NCBI GenBank assembly: GCA_964561455.1
Contig: CAZLPS010000008.1
Location: 28,583 to 92,582, forward strand
Source of the DNA: JABDGR01 sp964561455
Lineage (GTDB): Bacteria > Verrucomicrobiota > Verrucomicrobiia > Opitutales > JABDGR01
Direction of reading: 5' to 3'
DNA length: 64,000 bases
The notes below the pieces were generated by a model. It saw only the letters and a list, made by a program, of their open reading frames with translations. It did no database searches and was not told the DNA's origin. Positions 28,687-38,109 of the stretch are shown here, one piece after another (the first letter of the stretch is position 1; each line of letters begins with the position of its first letter). Made by a program: the position numbers and the translations under genes.

Positions 28687-28744
28687 GGGCCGTCATCCCG
28701 GCACGAGAACCCCAAGTCTTAAAACACCAAACAACTTTCCCGCC

Positions 28745-30925
28745 ATGTCCGCACCCGCACCCGCCACCGCCCTGCCTGCCCTTTCGCCCGCCAATTCGCC
28801 GACGCGCCGCTTCCCCTTGGAATACACGCGCAACATCGGCATCGCCGCCCACATTGACGCCGGCAAGACGACTACCACCGAGCGCGTGCTCTTCTATGCA
28901 GGCGTCATTCACAAGATGGGTGACGTACATGACGGCAACACCGTGACCGACTGGATGGAGCAGGAGCGCGAGCGCGGCATCACCATCACGGCTGCCGCCA
29001 TTTCCGCCGGCTGGACGACCAAGGAAGGCCCTTATGTCGGGATCGCCCACACCATCAACATCATTGACACCCCCGGCCACGTGGACTTCACGGCCGAGGT
29101 CGAACGCTCCCTCCGCGTGCTCGACGGCGCAATCGCCGTGTTCTGCGCCGTCGCCGGCGTGCAGCCCCAGTCCGAGACGGTCTGGCGCCAGATGAACAAG
29201 TACCGCGTCTGCCGCGTCGCCTACGTCAATAAGATGGACCGCACGGGCGCTAATTTCTTCAAAGCGCTTGACGACATCCGCACCAAGCTGCGCGGCAATG
29301 CCCACCCGCTGTACATTCCCTACGGCGCGGCCGACACATTCAACGGCGTCATTGACCTGGTGAAAATGGTCCTCTGCGAATACGACCCGACCGACGTGAG
29401 CGGCGTGCGCTACTTCGAAAAACCCATTCCCGAAAGCCACCTGGCCGAAGCGAAGCTGTGGCGCGACAAGCTCATCGAAGGCCTCGCCGACTTCGATGAC
29501 GCCCTCGCGGAAAAATTCCTCGACGGCAAGGACGTCAGCATTGACGAGCTCCGCAGCGTCATCCGCAAGGCCACCCTCACGGAAAACTTCGTCGGGGTCA
29601 TTCCTGGCAGCGCACTGAAGAACAAGGGCGTGCAAATGGTGCTCGACGCCGTCGTCAACTACCTGCCCAATCCGATCGAAGCCCGCCCGATGATTGCCCA
29701 CCGGGACGACGAAACCACCACGGAAATCGTTCCCGACGACAAACACAAGGCCATCGGGCTCGTCTTCAAATTATGGACCGACCAGTTCGTCGGCCGCCTG
29801 GTCTTCTTCCGTCTTTACGCCGGCACGCTCAAGAAGGGCGACACCATGTACAATCCGCGCACCCGCCGCACGGAACGCATTTCGCGCCTCCTCTTCATGA
29901 AGGCTGATGAACGCCTCGACGTCGACGCCATTTACTCCGGCGACATTTGCGCCATTGTCGGCGCCAAGGACGTCGTGACGGGTGATACGCTCTGCAATGA
30001 AGATCTTGATCTGCGCCTCGAGCCGCCCACCTTCCCTGAGCCCGTCATTTCGATGTCCATTGAGCCGAAGACCAAGGCCGACCAGGAGAAGCTCTCCATT
30101 GGCCTGCAGCGCCTTGCCTCGGAGGATCCGACCTTCCGCCTCACCTCCAATCCCGAAACCGGCCAGACGATCATCGCCGGCATGGGTGAGTTGCACTTGG
30201 AAATCATCCGCGACCGTCTCTTCCGCGAATTCAAGGTTGAAGCCGATGCCGGCCGCCCGCAAATCGCTTATCGCGAAACGATCACCAAGTCCTCCAAGGG
30301 CGTGGGTAAATTCATCCGCCAATCCGGCGGCAAGGGCCAGTACGGCCACGCCGAAATCGTCCTTTCGCCCAACGGCAAGGGGAAGGGCAACGAAGTCATC
30401 AATGAAATCGTCGGCGGCACCATCCCGAAGGAATTCATCAAGCCCACCATCGAGGGTTTCCACGAAGCCGCCAACAATGGCGTCGTCGCCGGCTACCCGG
30501 TGATCGACTTCAAGGTGCAGCTCGTCTTTGGCTCCTTCCACGAAGTGGACTCCAATGAAATGGCGTTCAAGATGGCCGGCATTTTTGCGTTCAAGGACGC
30601 GATGAAGAACTGCGCGCCCATTTTGCTGGAGCCGATCATGAAGGTCGAAGTCGTCACCCCGGAAGAATACCAGGGTGACATCATGGGCGACCTCAACCGC
30701 CGCCGTGGCCAGATTCAGGGCATGGAGACCAAGAACGGTCTCGTGTACATTGCCGCGAACGTGCCGCTGGAAACGATGTTCGGCTATTCGACGGACGTGC
30801 GCTCCCTCTCGAAAGGCCGCGCCTCCTACTCGATGGAGCCGTCGCACTTCGAGCAGGTGCCCGCCAGCCTGCTGACCAAAATCGTCGAAGCCAACGCCTC
30901 CCGCGGCGCCGCGCGCACCATCTAA
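28745..30925 (+). CDS. fusA: Translation elongation factor G
   Basis: A 726-residue EF-G, the GTPase that drives translocation. G1 is AHIDAGKT (residues 35-42), switch II is DTPGHVDF, and G4 is NKMD. The switch I block RGITITAAA is intact, and domains II-V follow with FVGRLVFFRLYAGTL and, in domain IV, a GQYGHAEIVLSP segment. An N-terminal extension of about 22 residues (Pro/Ala-rich) precedes the usual start. It sits third in rpsL-rpsG-fusA-rpsJ; tuf, usually next, is missing. No Shine-Dalgarno sequence is seen (leader CAACTTTCCCGCC). Confidence 0.97.
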   Translation: MSAPAPATALPALSPANSPTRRFPLEYTRNIGIAAHIDAGKTTTTERVLFYAGVIHKMGDVHDGNTVTDWMEQERERGITITAAAISAGWTTKEGPYVGIAHTINIIDTPGHVDFTAEVERSLRVLDGAIAVFCAVAGVQPQSETVWRQMNKYRVCRVAYVNKMDRTGANFFKALDDIRTKLRGNAHPLYIPYGAADTFNGVIDLVKMVLCEYDPTDVSGVRYFEKPIPESHLAEAKLWRDKLIEGLADFDDALAEKFLDGKDVSIDELRSVIRKATLTENFVGVIPGSALKNKGVQMVLDAVVNYLPNPIEARPMIAHRDDETTTEIVPDDKHKAIGLVFKLWTDQFVGRLVFFRLYAGTLKKGDTMYNPRTRRTERISRLLFMKADERLDVDAIYSGDICAIVGAKDVVTGDTLCNEDLDLRLEPPTFPEPVISMSIEPKTKADQEKLSIGLQRLASEDPTFRLTSNPETGQTIIAGMGELHLEIIRDRLFREFKVEADAGRPQIAYRETITKSSKGVGKFIRQSGGKGQYGHAEIVLSPNGKGKGNEVINEIVGGTIPKEFIKPTIEGFHEAANNGVVAGYPVIDFKVQLVFGSFHEVDSNEMAFKMAGIFAFKDAMKNCAPILLEPIMKVEVVTPEEYQGDIMGDLNRRRGQIQGMETKNGLVYIAANVPLETMFGYSTDVRSLSKGRASYSMEPSHFEQVPASLLTKIVEANASRGAARTI

Positions 30926-31151
30926 AGCGATTTATGATTTAAGAATTATGATTTCGGAAGCATTTCCGCCATCAAAATTCTCCTTGCGCATTTCCGCGTC
31001 TTTGCCACTCTTAACCAAGAACTAAAAACTAGAAACTAAAGCACTTTTCCTCCCCGTTCTTTTCCAGTTTGATGATTTCTGCTGTTTGGGCGCCCCCGGC
31101 GTCCCAAAAGAGAACGCGGACGCATTTTTCTCCTCCCAACACTTCCCTCCC

Positions 31152-31460
31152 ATGGCCAACCAGCGCATCCGCATCAAACTGAAGGGTTTCGACTATCGCA
31201 TCATCGACCAGTCGGCCCTCGACATCGTTGAAACCGCCAAGCGCTCCGGCGCCCGCGTCGCCGGCCCCGTGCCGCTCCCGGTCCGCATCGAGAAACTTTC
31301 CGTCAACCGCTCCCCGCACGTCGATAAGAAGTCCATGGAGCAATTCGAACTGCGCACCCACAAGCGCATCATTGACATCGTCGAACCCACCGCGCAAACC
31401 GTGGACGAATTGAAGAAGCTGAACCTGCCCGCGGGCGTGGATATTCAGATTACGGTGTAG
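31152..31460 (+). CDS. rpsJ: 30S ribosomal protein S10
   Basis: A 102-residue S10 starting MANQRIRIKLKGFDYRIID and ending VDIQITV, with the conserved SPHVDKKSMEQFELRTHKR loop. It acts in the 30S head and also binds NusB in antitermination. The frame extends upstream to 31086, but MANQ is the family start. The leader is CTTCCCTCCC with no Shine-Dalgarno sequence. It normally leads the S10 operon (rplC, rplD and so on), yet here it is followed by a decayed gene remnant and then a gene on the other strand. Confidence 0.97.
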   Translation: MANQRIRIKLKGFDYRIIDQSALDIVETAKRSGARVAGPVPLPVRIEKLSVNRSPHVDKKSMEQFELRTHKRIIDIVEPTAQTVDELKKLNLPAGVDIQITV

Positions 31461-31740
31461 GGCTGGTTCGCCGCAGGCGAGTTTTGTTTTGGTCAACGAT
31501 GATTCGGCTCCCGGGCAAATCCGCTTCGGGAACTTGCTCAAGCGCGCAGGTCAACGCGGCCTGAATTTTCTCGATCCTAGTGGGCCACACCCGCATTCGA
31601 ATGGCGCCTCCGTGGCGTGGGGAATATTCTAATCGAGCAGAATTTTCAGGTTCGCATCAGACACAGGTGAAGATCTGTTCTTCACTCACTATTTCAGCGG
31701 TGAAGGCCAGCGCGGCGCTGACATCCTCTGAAGTCAATTG
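31450..31740 (-). pseudogene. Decayed DUF433/DUF5615 toxin-antitoxin remnant
   Basis: On the minus strand, 31740-31663 reads QLTSEDVSAALAFTAEIVSE, the C-terminal pattern of DUF433 antitoxin-like proteins, and ends in TGA. From a GTG at 31664 the next frame reads SDANLKILLD, then TAG at 31629-31631, then NIPHA. This matches the DUF5615 PIN-like start (MKILLDENLPHA) with the Glu codon turned into a stop. In another frame, 31570-31450 reads RIEKIQAALTCALEQVPEAD and IIVDQNKTRLRR, the C-terminus of DUF5615. The middle of the protein is missing. It overlaps the last bases of rpsJ on the other strand. Confidence 0.65.
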
Positions 31741-31746
31741 GCGGCT

Positions 31747-34700
31747 CTAATTTGTCGGCATCACTAGAACCCGCAAAAAAATTGGCCCGTTGGCCGGCAT
31801 CGCCACACTTGCTTGATAGCGGGTGGTGAAGGTGTTGGCATCAGGCAGTTGTGAAATATTGCCCGCATCAATGTTGTTCCAACTCGCCATATTTGTGGAG
31901 TACTGCGGTACCAATTGATAGTCGGTCAGGTACTTCCGAGCCGGGTATTGAATTGAAAGAAAGTTGGCGCCCCCGACATTGACGACGGTTTCGGCAAGCG
32001 CGCCGGCTGCAATGGGCCCAGTGCCCAAATTAAGAGCGTAACGAATCACATTGGCTGGGCCTGTAAAGGGGGTTGCCGTCGGTAGTGCGTCATTACCAGT
32101 CAAGCCGACGGCAGCCGCCCATTGGGCGTAGTTAAGGGATTGGGTGGCAATCACTCCGGCAGTGGCAAGCTGCGAGGTGTCCCAGCCAAAATTGGCATCA
32201 GCGGGAAGCACGACATTCGCGAAGTTTCCCGTCACATTGCCGGAAACCTGGAAGAGATTAAAAGTCGTGCCGACCGGCGGCTCAAAGCCGTTGGTAAAAT
32301 TTAACTGGAGCGTTCCGCCGAGGGTCAGATTTCCTCCAACATTAATGGCGCCATATTGGGTCCCTCGGCTGGCCCCACCAATCTGAAAGCTTGCCGAGGC
32401 GTTGCCAGACAGACTCAGATTCTGGCTGAAGTTGAGCACACCCAGATTTCCCGTATCGCCTGGCACCAACCGGCCGTTCACATTGGCATTTCCGACAATT
32501 GTGCCGGTACCCTGCAGTTGTTGGCTGGCTCCCACGGTAAACTTGACCAGTCTCACGTCCAAAGTCCCCCCAATTAGGTCAATGACACTGCTGGCGCCGA
32601 TACCGCTATTGACCCATAATACAAGCGTACTCGAATTAATGACGGTATTTCCCGTGTAGGTATTGTTGGCGTTTAGGGTCAAGTTTTCCGAGTCGGACAA
32701 AATGACGCCACCGGAGCCGGAAAGCACTCCATAAAAACTCGACGTGCTGTTGGCAAGGGAAAGAGTGACGCCCTCTCCGTCGTCGTTTACGAGGGGGAGT
32801 TCCTGATTCCCGCCAATCCCAAGTGCATGAAATGTGGTTATCCCATGGAATCTCACGTTGCCTCCTTGATTGGCGTAATTCAAAAGGGAATTTTGCAAGG
32901 CATTGGGGTTTGCAATCACCAAATTGCCGCCAGTAACTATCACGACCGCCTCCATCTCATTGGCCGCCGCCAAGGTAAGGTTCCCGGCGCCACCTTTGGC
33001 AAATTCATCATCCTGATTCCACCCTATGGCAAAGCCAATTGAATTAGCGAACGTCACATCGTTGCCATTGGTGTCGATCGTGGTTGTGCTAGCCCAGCCA
33101 TACCGGCCAACATTTACCGTGCGAGCGGAGATGTCAACGGAGCTGCCCGGGGCGTATTGGAGGGTGCCGCCGAAGAGATCGATCGTGTTGCCGGCACCCA
33201 ACTGGCTTAAGCTGGAGAAAATTAGAGTGCTGCCAAGCAAGATCAGATCGCCGGAAAAGTTGTTGTCCGCCAAAAGGCGAATGGTTCCATTGCCACCCCC
33301 GCTGATCGTAAGCGAGCCGGCGCCGCCATTGCCAATGGGGTGAGTCAAAATTACGTTTTGAAAGACAGGATCAAATCCGCCGCCCCCTGGGCCAAAATCG
33401 GTAATGCGGGTTGATACATCTACTGGACTGTCGAAATTTATCGCCCCCCCATTGAAATAAATCGTTTGATTAGTGCCCAAATTGTTTAACGTGGAGATCG
33501 ACAGGGATCCCGCGTTGATTTGGGTGGGGCCGCTATACGTGTTATTTCCGGTCAACACCTCCGTCCCGGTGCCAACCTTGGTCAATGTTACGTTTACTCC
33601 CGAGATATTGCCGCTAAATGTTTCGAATAGAAAATTACCAAATGTCAGGTTGACCGGCGCGCCATCGGCGTTCACCAAATTTAAATCACGGTCTCCACTC
33701 AAGCCTCCAAACACTGCGTTCGTCACTCCGGTGCCAAAGCTGATATTGCCACCTAGGGAAGTAATGTTGACAATGCTATTTTGCAAGGCCCGGTTGTCGG
33801 CCACCACCAGATTTCCGCTAAGAATGCTGGTGCTGCCGGCAAACGTGTTGGCATTCGCCAAAATAAGGTTGCCCGCGCCTGTCTTGGTGAAATTTCCGGC
33901 ACCTAAATCGCTGGTATTGCCAGCTATTGGATTGGCAAAAGTTACATCGTTCCCATTGGTGTCAACTACTGCTGTTGAACCATTAAAACTCAGACCCCGA
34001 TTAGACAAATCAATCGAAATTCCAGGGCCAAATTTTAGTGTCCCATTGTTAATTGTAACCGGACCCGTGCCCAGGCTATTTGGAGAAGTAAAAAACAGCG
34101 TGCCTCCGAAAATGTTGGTCGCGCCAGAGTAGGCGTTGTTTCCAGTCAGTGTAAGGGTTCCGTTGGCCAACTTGGTGACTGAGCCGGAACCGCCAAGATT
34201 TCCGGACAAGGTGGCATTGAACCCATCGGTTGAGACGCGCATGCCGGAACTCGAATTATTCGTGAGGTTTATATTCAGAGAAGTTGAAAAGTCGTGACCA
34301 ATCACATCGAGTTGGCCAAATGACCAGATTATGTTGTAATTGCCGGATCCGGCCTGAATCCCATCAATTCCGCCAACCTTGAGCTGGCCCCCGAAATTGA
34401 ACGTACCGTTGGAGCCTGCCTGGGAGGCCAATACCAAATTACCGTTGACAATGACTGTGCCCTGGACACCGATGGTCAAGGTCCCGCTCCCGAGGTTGCC
34501 CACAATTAGGTCGTGGTTTAGGGTCCAGGTGCCCCGCGTAGGAAGGCCCCCCAAGCCCACGTTGACGTACCCGGTGGCATTGGCCGAGTTACCGACAATC
34601 CCGGAGTTGCTGGTCAGGGTCTTGACGGAAATTTGAAGGGAAGGGGTGCTCGCAGTGCCAGCACTGCTGTTGCCGACGACGACGAGATCAGCCGTTGCAT

Positions 34701-34962
34701 TGGCGACAGAAATCAACGCCTGGTTGCCACTTGGGTTATCAATGATCGCCGAACTCGATGCCCCGGGTACCTGTGCTGAGTTCCAATTTGAAGCGGTATT
34801 CCAATCGCTACTCGTATTACCCGTCCAAACCTGGGCCTTGACCAGCGAGGCGTTGAAAAATACCCAAACGAGCACCAATAAGAACGGCCAGCACATTCTC
34901 GGACGCGATAACCGGAGTCCAGCTTGACGGGAAACAGGGACATGGTTGCGGCGGGAATTCAT
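31747..34962 (-). CDS. Secreted autotransporter-associated beta-strand repeat protein
   Basis: A 1,071-residue exported protein. A long basic lead and a hydrophobic core (WPFLLVLVWVFFNASLV) end at KAQ. The start of the mature part (VWTGNTSSDWNTASNW) is typical of these proteins. At least six beta-strand repeats of the autotransporter-associated type follow, such as GTLTLTGNNAYSGATNIFGG and LTLNANNTYTGNTVINSS. The end of the repeat region has VNGRLVPGDTGNLGVLNFSQ. The C-terminal 180 residues carry YAQWAAAVGLTGNDALP and IRYALNLG, a tail common in Verrucomicrobiota, and lack a barrel or PEP-CTERM motif. A surface or extracellular beta-helix is inferred. It is the smaller relative of the giant protein at 1-10868 and lacks that protein's second repeat type. 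Confidence 0.88.
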   Translation of the reverse strand: MNSRRNHVPVSRQAGLRLSRPRMCWPFLLVLVWVFFNASLVKAQVWTGNTSSDWNTASNWNSAQVPGASSSAIIDNPSGNQALISVANATADLVVVGNSSAGTASTPSLQISVKTLTSNSGIVGNSANATGYVNVGLGGLPTRGTWTLNHDLIVGNLGSGTLTIGVQGTVIVNGNLVLASQAGSNGTFNFGGQLKVGGIDGIQAGSGNYNIIWSFGQLDVIGHDFSTSLNINLTNNSSSGMRVSTDGFNATLSGNLGGSGSVTKLANGTLTLTGNNAYSGATNIFGGTLFFTSPNSLGTGPVTINNGTLKFGPGISIDLSNRGLSFNGSTAVVDTNGNDVTFANPIAGNTSDLGAGNFTKTGAGNLILANANTFAGSTSILSGNLVVADNRALQNSIVNITSLGGNISFGTGVTNAVFGGLSGDRDLNLVNADGAPVNLTFGNFLFETFSGNISGVNVTLTKVGTGTEVLTGNNTYSGPTQINAGSLSISTLNNLGTNQTIYFNGGAINFDSPVDVSTRITDFGPGGGGFDPVFQNVILTHPIGNGGAGSLTISGGGNGTIRLLADNNFSGDLILLGSTLIFSSLSQLGAGNTIDLFGGTLQYAPGSSVDISARTVNVGRYGWASTTTIDTNGNDVTFANSIGFAIGWNQDDEFAKGGAGNLTLAAANEMEAVVIVTGGNLVIANPNALQNSLLNYANQGGNVRFHGITTFHALGIGGNQELPLVNDDGEGVTLSLANSTSSFYGVLSGSGGVILSDSENLTLNANNTYTGNTVINSSTLVLWVNSGIGASSVIDLIGGTLDVRLVKFTVGASQQLQGTGTIVGNANVNGRLVPGDTGNLGVLNFSQNLSLSGNASASFQIGGASRGTQYGAINVGGNLTLGGTLQLNFTNGFEPPVGTTFNLFQVSGNVTGNFANVVLPADANFGWDTSQLATAGVIATQSLNYAQWAAAVGLTGNDALPTATPFTGPANVIRYALNLGTGPIAAGALAETVVNVGGANFLSIQYPARKYLTDYQLVPQYSTNMASWNNIDAGNISQLPDANTFTTRYQASVAMPANGPIFLRVLVMPTN

Positions 34963-35158
34963 TACGGGACAGCGGGGCGCTTAATCAATTTGCCAGAAAC
35001 AGGTATTTCCAGCCAACAAAGTGCATCCACCTGTATAATTCAGCAGTCCGTCTTCTGTCAAAACCTAACCATCCTATAATCAGACTAGTGACCAAAACAT
35101 TGAGCGATTCCTCCTTCCGGACGCAAAGCCATTTTAGCAGCTTGAAACTTGTCCTGGA

Positions 35159-35404
35159 ATGGCCACAATGGCGCTCATGAAGACGTTGGAACTGGATTTG
35201 ACCGACCCGTTAGCCGCCAAATTGAATCGCGCCGTGGCGAAAGGCAGTTTCCATGATGTCGGCGAATTAACGCGGGCCGCGTTGCGCGATTTCCTGGCTC
35301 GGGGGCGACTCGCTCTGGTGGAGCAGCATCAACTGGACGACATCAAGGCTGCCGTGCGGGAGGCTAAGCGTATGGGCGCAGGCCGGACTGCTGGATCAAG
35401 GTGA
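35159..35404 (+). CDS. ParD/RHH-type antitoxin, apparently orphaned
   Basis: An 81-residue protein (ATGs at 35159, 35168 and 35177; the last gives the family-like start MKTLELDLTDPLAAKLNRAV). It has a ribbon-helix-helix pattern: LELDL strand, then ELTRAALRDFLARGR. The C-terminal helix (DDIKAAVREAKR) would wrap a toxin. Its last codons run directly into the remains of a PIN-domain toxin, read in a different frame, so the natural C-terminus (now GAGRTAGSR) was probably changed by a deletion. Confidence 0.7.
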   Translation: MATMALMKTLELDLTDPLAAKLNRAVAKGSFHDVGELTRAALRDFLARGRLALVEQHQLDDIKAAVREAKRMGAGRTAGSR

Positions 35405-35566
35405 AGCAGAAGCTCTCGCGGTCGCTCGTGATTCCAACGCCGATGGATTAAACAGGACGAGGCAGCTGAATTTCTCCGCCGATTGGAAAATCACTCGACT
35501 CTTTGGCTTTCAAAAAGAGTACGCCGTGCCGCGCACGATGCAATGAGGCGAATTTACCACACTTGA
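35382..35566 (+). pseudogene. Remnant of a DUF3368-type PIN toxin
   Basis: Two pieces survive in different frames. Bases 35382-35450 read AGLLDQGEAEALAVARDSNA, matching the LDxGEAEAIxLA signature of DUF3368 PIN proteins. Bases 35456-35566 read EAAEFLRRLENHSTLWLSKR and VRRAAHDA, matching the LxxLxxxGxWLSxRV C-terminus. The N-terminal PIN half and the segment between the two pieces are missing. The start of the remnant overlaps the end of the antitoxin gene. Confidence 0.6.
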
Positions 35567-35630
35567 AGTATCGCTTTCTATTTGCCGTTACGGCCAAAAT
35601 TCTTCAAATCAGGTGGCCTCCACCCTCATC

Positions 35631-36776
35631 ATGAAACTACCCCACGCCCTCTCCGCACTCTCCTTCCTCGCCCTCGGTGCCTCGGCCTTGGCCATCACCT
35701 ACGCCGCTGATGCCCCCGCCACCCCGGCCAAAGCTCCGGCCGCCCCGGCCACCAGTGCCGCGGCCAAGCCCCCCGCCGCCACGTCCTCGGACACTTTTGT
35801 CCCGATGAACTACGAGCGTTACTCGCCCGAGGAACTCCCCGGCAAGGGCTTGAGCCAGCACCCGTTCTTTTACACCGGCCAATACGATTTCCGCAATCCG
35901 ACCCAGAAAATGGTCATTGTCCGCGACGGCAAAGTCGTCTGGTCCTACGAAATGCCGACCAACGCCAGCGACCCCGCCAAGACCCTCCAGGAATTCAGCG
36001 ACGCCACCCTCCTCTCCAACGGCAATGTCGTCTTCGCCCGCAAAACCGGCGCCAGTGTCATTAACTCCGACAAGAAAATCCTCTGGAATTATGACGCCCC
36101 CAAGGGCTTCGAAGTCCACGTCGCCCAGCCCATCGGCCTCGACCGCGTCATGATCGTGCAAAACGGCATTCCGGCCAAATTGATGGTCATCAACATCATC
36201 ACCGGCAAAACCGAAAAGGAATTTGAGTTAAAAACGAACGGCGACCCGAAAACTGTCCACACCCAATTTCGCCGCGCCCAAATGACCCCAGCCGGCACCT
36301 TCCTCGTCGCCCATCACGACCAGGACAAAGTCGTCGAATACGACGCCAACGGCAAAGAAATCTGGTCGGTCGCCGCCGCCATCCCTTGGGACGCCGTCCG
36401 CCTCAAAAACGGCAACACGCTTATTGCCAGCCACAATTCTTTCGCGCGCGAAGTAAATCCCAAGGGCGAAACCGTTTGGGAATTCACCCAAAAGGACGTC
36501 CCCAATATCCCCCTCTTCTGCTTTCAGGAAGCCAATCGCCTGGCCAACGGCAACACCGTCATCAGCAATTGGTGCCCCAATGGCATTGTGGATGCCAAAG
36601 GCGCGAAAGCGCCGTCGAAATGGCCGACCTCCGTGCAAGTCCTGGAAGTCACCCCGGACAAGAAAGTGGTTTGGGCCCTCCGTTCCTGGACACCCCCGGC
36701 CGACCTCGGCCCTGCCACCGTGATCCAATTACTCGATGAGCCCGGCATTCCGGAAAAACAAGAGCAACAGCGCTAA
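35631..36776 (+). CDS. Secreted PQQ-like/arylsulfotransferase-like beta-propeller protein
   Basis: A 381-residue protein from ATG 35631, with a signal peptide (ALSALSFLALGASALAITYA) and a Pro/Ala-rich linker (residues 30-58). The rest repeats propeller blades with a strand-W signature: KVVWSYEMP, KILWNYDAP, KEIWSVAAAIPWDAV, ETVWEFTQKD and KVVWALRSW, each about 45-55 residues apart, with LSNGNVVFA and LKNGNTLIASHN between them. This resembles PQQ-like or arylsulfotransferase-type propellers. Cysteines in IPLFCFQEAN and ISNWCPNG could pair. The substrate is unknown. The start at the GTG 35613 would add six residues before the signal peptide. Confidence 0.75.
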   Translation: MKLPHALSALSFLALGASALAITYAADAPATPAKAPAAPATSAAAKPPAATSSDTFVPMNYERYSPEELPGKGLSQHPFFYTGQYDFRNPTQKMVIVRDGKVVWSYEMPTNASDPAKTLQEFSDATLLSNGNVVFARKTGASVINSDKKILWNYDAPKGFEVHVAQPIGLDRVMIVQNGIPAKLMVINIITGKTEKEFELKTNGDPKTVHTQFRRAQMTPAGTFLVAHHDQDKVVEYDANGKEIWSVAAAIPWDAVRLKNGNTLIASHNSFAREVNPKGETVWEFTQKDVPNIPLFCFQEANRLANGNTVISNWCPNGIVDAKGAKAPSKWPTSVQVLEVTPDKKVVWALRSWTPPADLGPATVIQLLDEPGIPEKQEQQR

Positions 36777-36872
36777 AATCGCTCCCGCGCCATTCGTTCG
36801 GCTCCGCCCTTCCATTCCGGCTGGTGAAAAATCACTTGTCGAACCCGCCTGTGCCCGCGATAACGTAGGCCG

Positions 36873-38036
36873 ATGTCCCCTGTTTCACCCACCCCCTCCG
36901 CAGACGTGCAGGCGTTCGACGTGCTCCTCGCCAAATTGCGCGGGCGTCTGGGCCACGTCCGCGAGGCCGCCGCCGCCGCCCGGGCCCTGGCCAGCGAATC
37001 GGTGGACTCCGCCGCCAAAACGAAATTCCTGCGCGACCTGACCGAAGATTTATGGACCGCCCCGCTGTTGGCGGAATTCGCCCGGACCTTTCGTGAGCTC
37101 GCGCGCAATCCGCATGTCGAAGCCTGGGCCGGGCGGGCCGTGGATCTCTGCGGCACTGGCGGAGACCATTCGGGCAGTTTTAACGTTTCGACGGCGGCAG
37201 CGTTTGTCGTGGCCACGGCACGCGTGCCGGTGTTCAAGCACGGCAATCGCGCACTCACCTCGCAGTCCGGCAGCGCGGATTTTCTGGAAAAGCTCGGCTT
37301 TCCCCTGGAGGCGTCGGATGCCACGCTGCGCTCGGCCCTGCGGGAATTGAATTTTGCGTTTTTCTTCGCGCCGGCGTTTCACCCGGCCTTCGCGCATGTG
37401 GCGCCAGCGCGCAAAGCCCTGGCAGCCGAGGGCAAGCGCACCATTTTCAATTTGCTCGGACCGCTCCTCAATCCCGGCCGTCCCATCCACCAGCTGGTCG
37501 GAATTTTTGACTGGGCCAAGGCGCCGCTCATGGCCGCCAGCCTCGAGGAACTCGGCGTGCGCCGGGGGCTGGTCGTCCATGGGGTGGTGCCTGACCGCGC
37601 AGGCCAGTGCGGTTTCGACGAATTGTCCTCGGTCTACAGGAATTTTACCACCGGCATCGGCGAACTGCGTTTCCTGGACCAGCAAACGCTCCAAGCCCGC
37701 CCGGTGGGCCTCCAGGAGGCGGAATTCTCCGGCGGCGATCGTCCGTTGATTGAGTTCGACAGCGATAAACTGGGTTTGGCCAAAGCGCTGCCGGCCTCGC
37801 TCAACGGGCAGGGGCCCGATGGCAACGTCCAGTTGCTCCACGATCTGCTCGACAACCGCGGCCCGGAGGGCCTGCGCGACACCGTTTGCCTCAATGCCGG
37901 CGCCGCGCTGTGGATTGCCGGACGCACCGGCAGCCTTAAAGTTGGCGTGGATGAGGCGAAGCGTCTGTTGACCAGCGGCGAGACCAGGAAGTGGTTGCGC
38001 CGCGCGCAGGAATATTTTCAGGATGTCAAGCGTTAG
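36873..38036 (+). CDS. trpD: Anthranilate phosphoribosyltransferase
   Basis: A 387-residue TrpD catalysing transfer of phosphoribose from PRPP to anthranilate in tryptophan synthesis. The PRPP site motif GTGGD is at residues 94-98, then FNVSTAAAFV and KHGNRALTSQSGSADFLEKL. The N-terminal helical domain (residues 10-85) is longer than usual; typical TrpD is about 340. No other trp gene is adjacent; glmM follows 73 bases later on the same strand. The assignment is firm on motifs. Confidence 0.92.
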   Translation: MSPVSPTPSADVQAFDVLLAKLRGRLGHVREAAAAARALASESVDSAAKTKFLRDLTEDLWTAPLLAEFARTFRELARNPHVEAWAGRAVDLCGTGGDHSGSFNVSTAAAFVVATARVPVFKHGNRALTSQSGSADFLEKLGFPLEASDATLRSALRELNFAFFFAPAFHPAFAHVAPARKALAAEGKRTIFNLLGPLLNPGRPIHQLVGIFDWAKAPLMAASLEELGVRRGLVVHGVVPDRAGQCGFDELSSVYRNFTTGIGELRFLDQQTLQARPVGLQEAEFSGGDRPLIEFDSDKLGLAKALPASLNGQGPDGNVQLLHDLLDNRGPEGLRDTVCLNAGAALWIAGRTGSLKVGVDEAKRLLTSGETRKWLRRAQEYFQDVKR

Positions 38037-38109
38037 CCCCTGGGGCATATTTTTTCGCGCCCCGGGGGGCATACACATTTGCCTCGTTTGACCGATTCAT
38101 CATAAAATC

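Noticed and set aside
38040..38078. GC-rich near-palindrome with T6 after trpD as a terminator
   Set aside because: Pairing is ambiguous (GCCCCTGGGGC folds on itself with almost no loop) and the T-run lies inside the structure.
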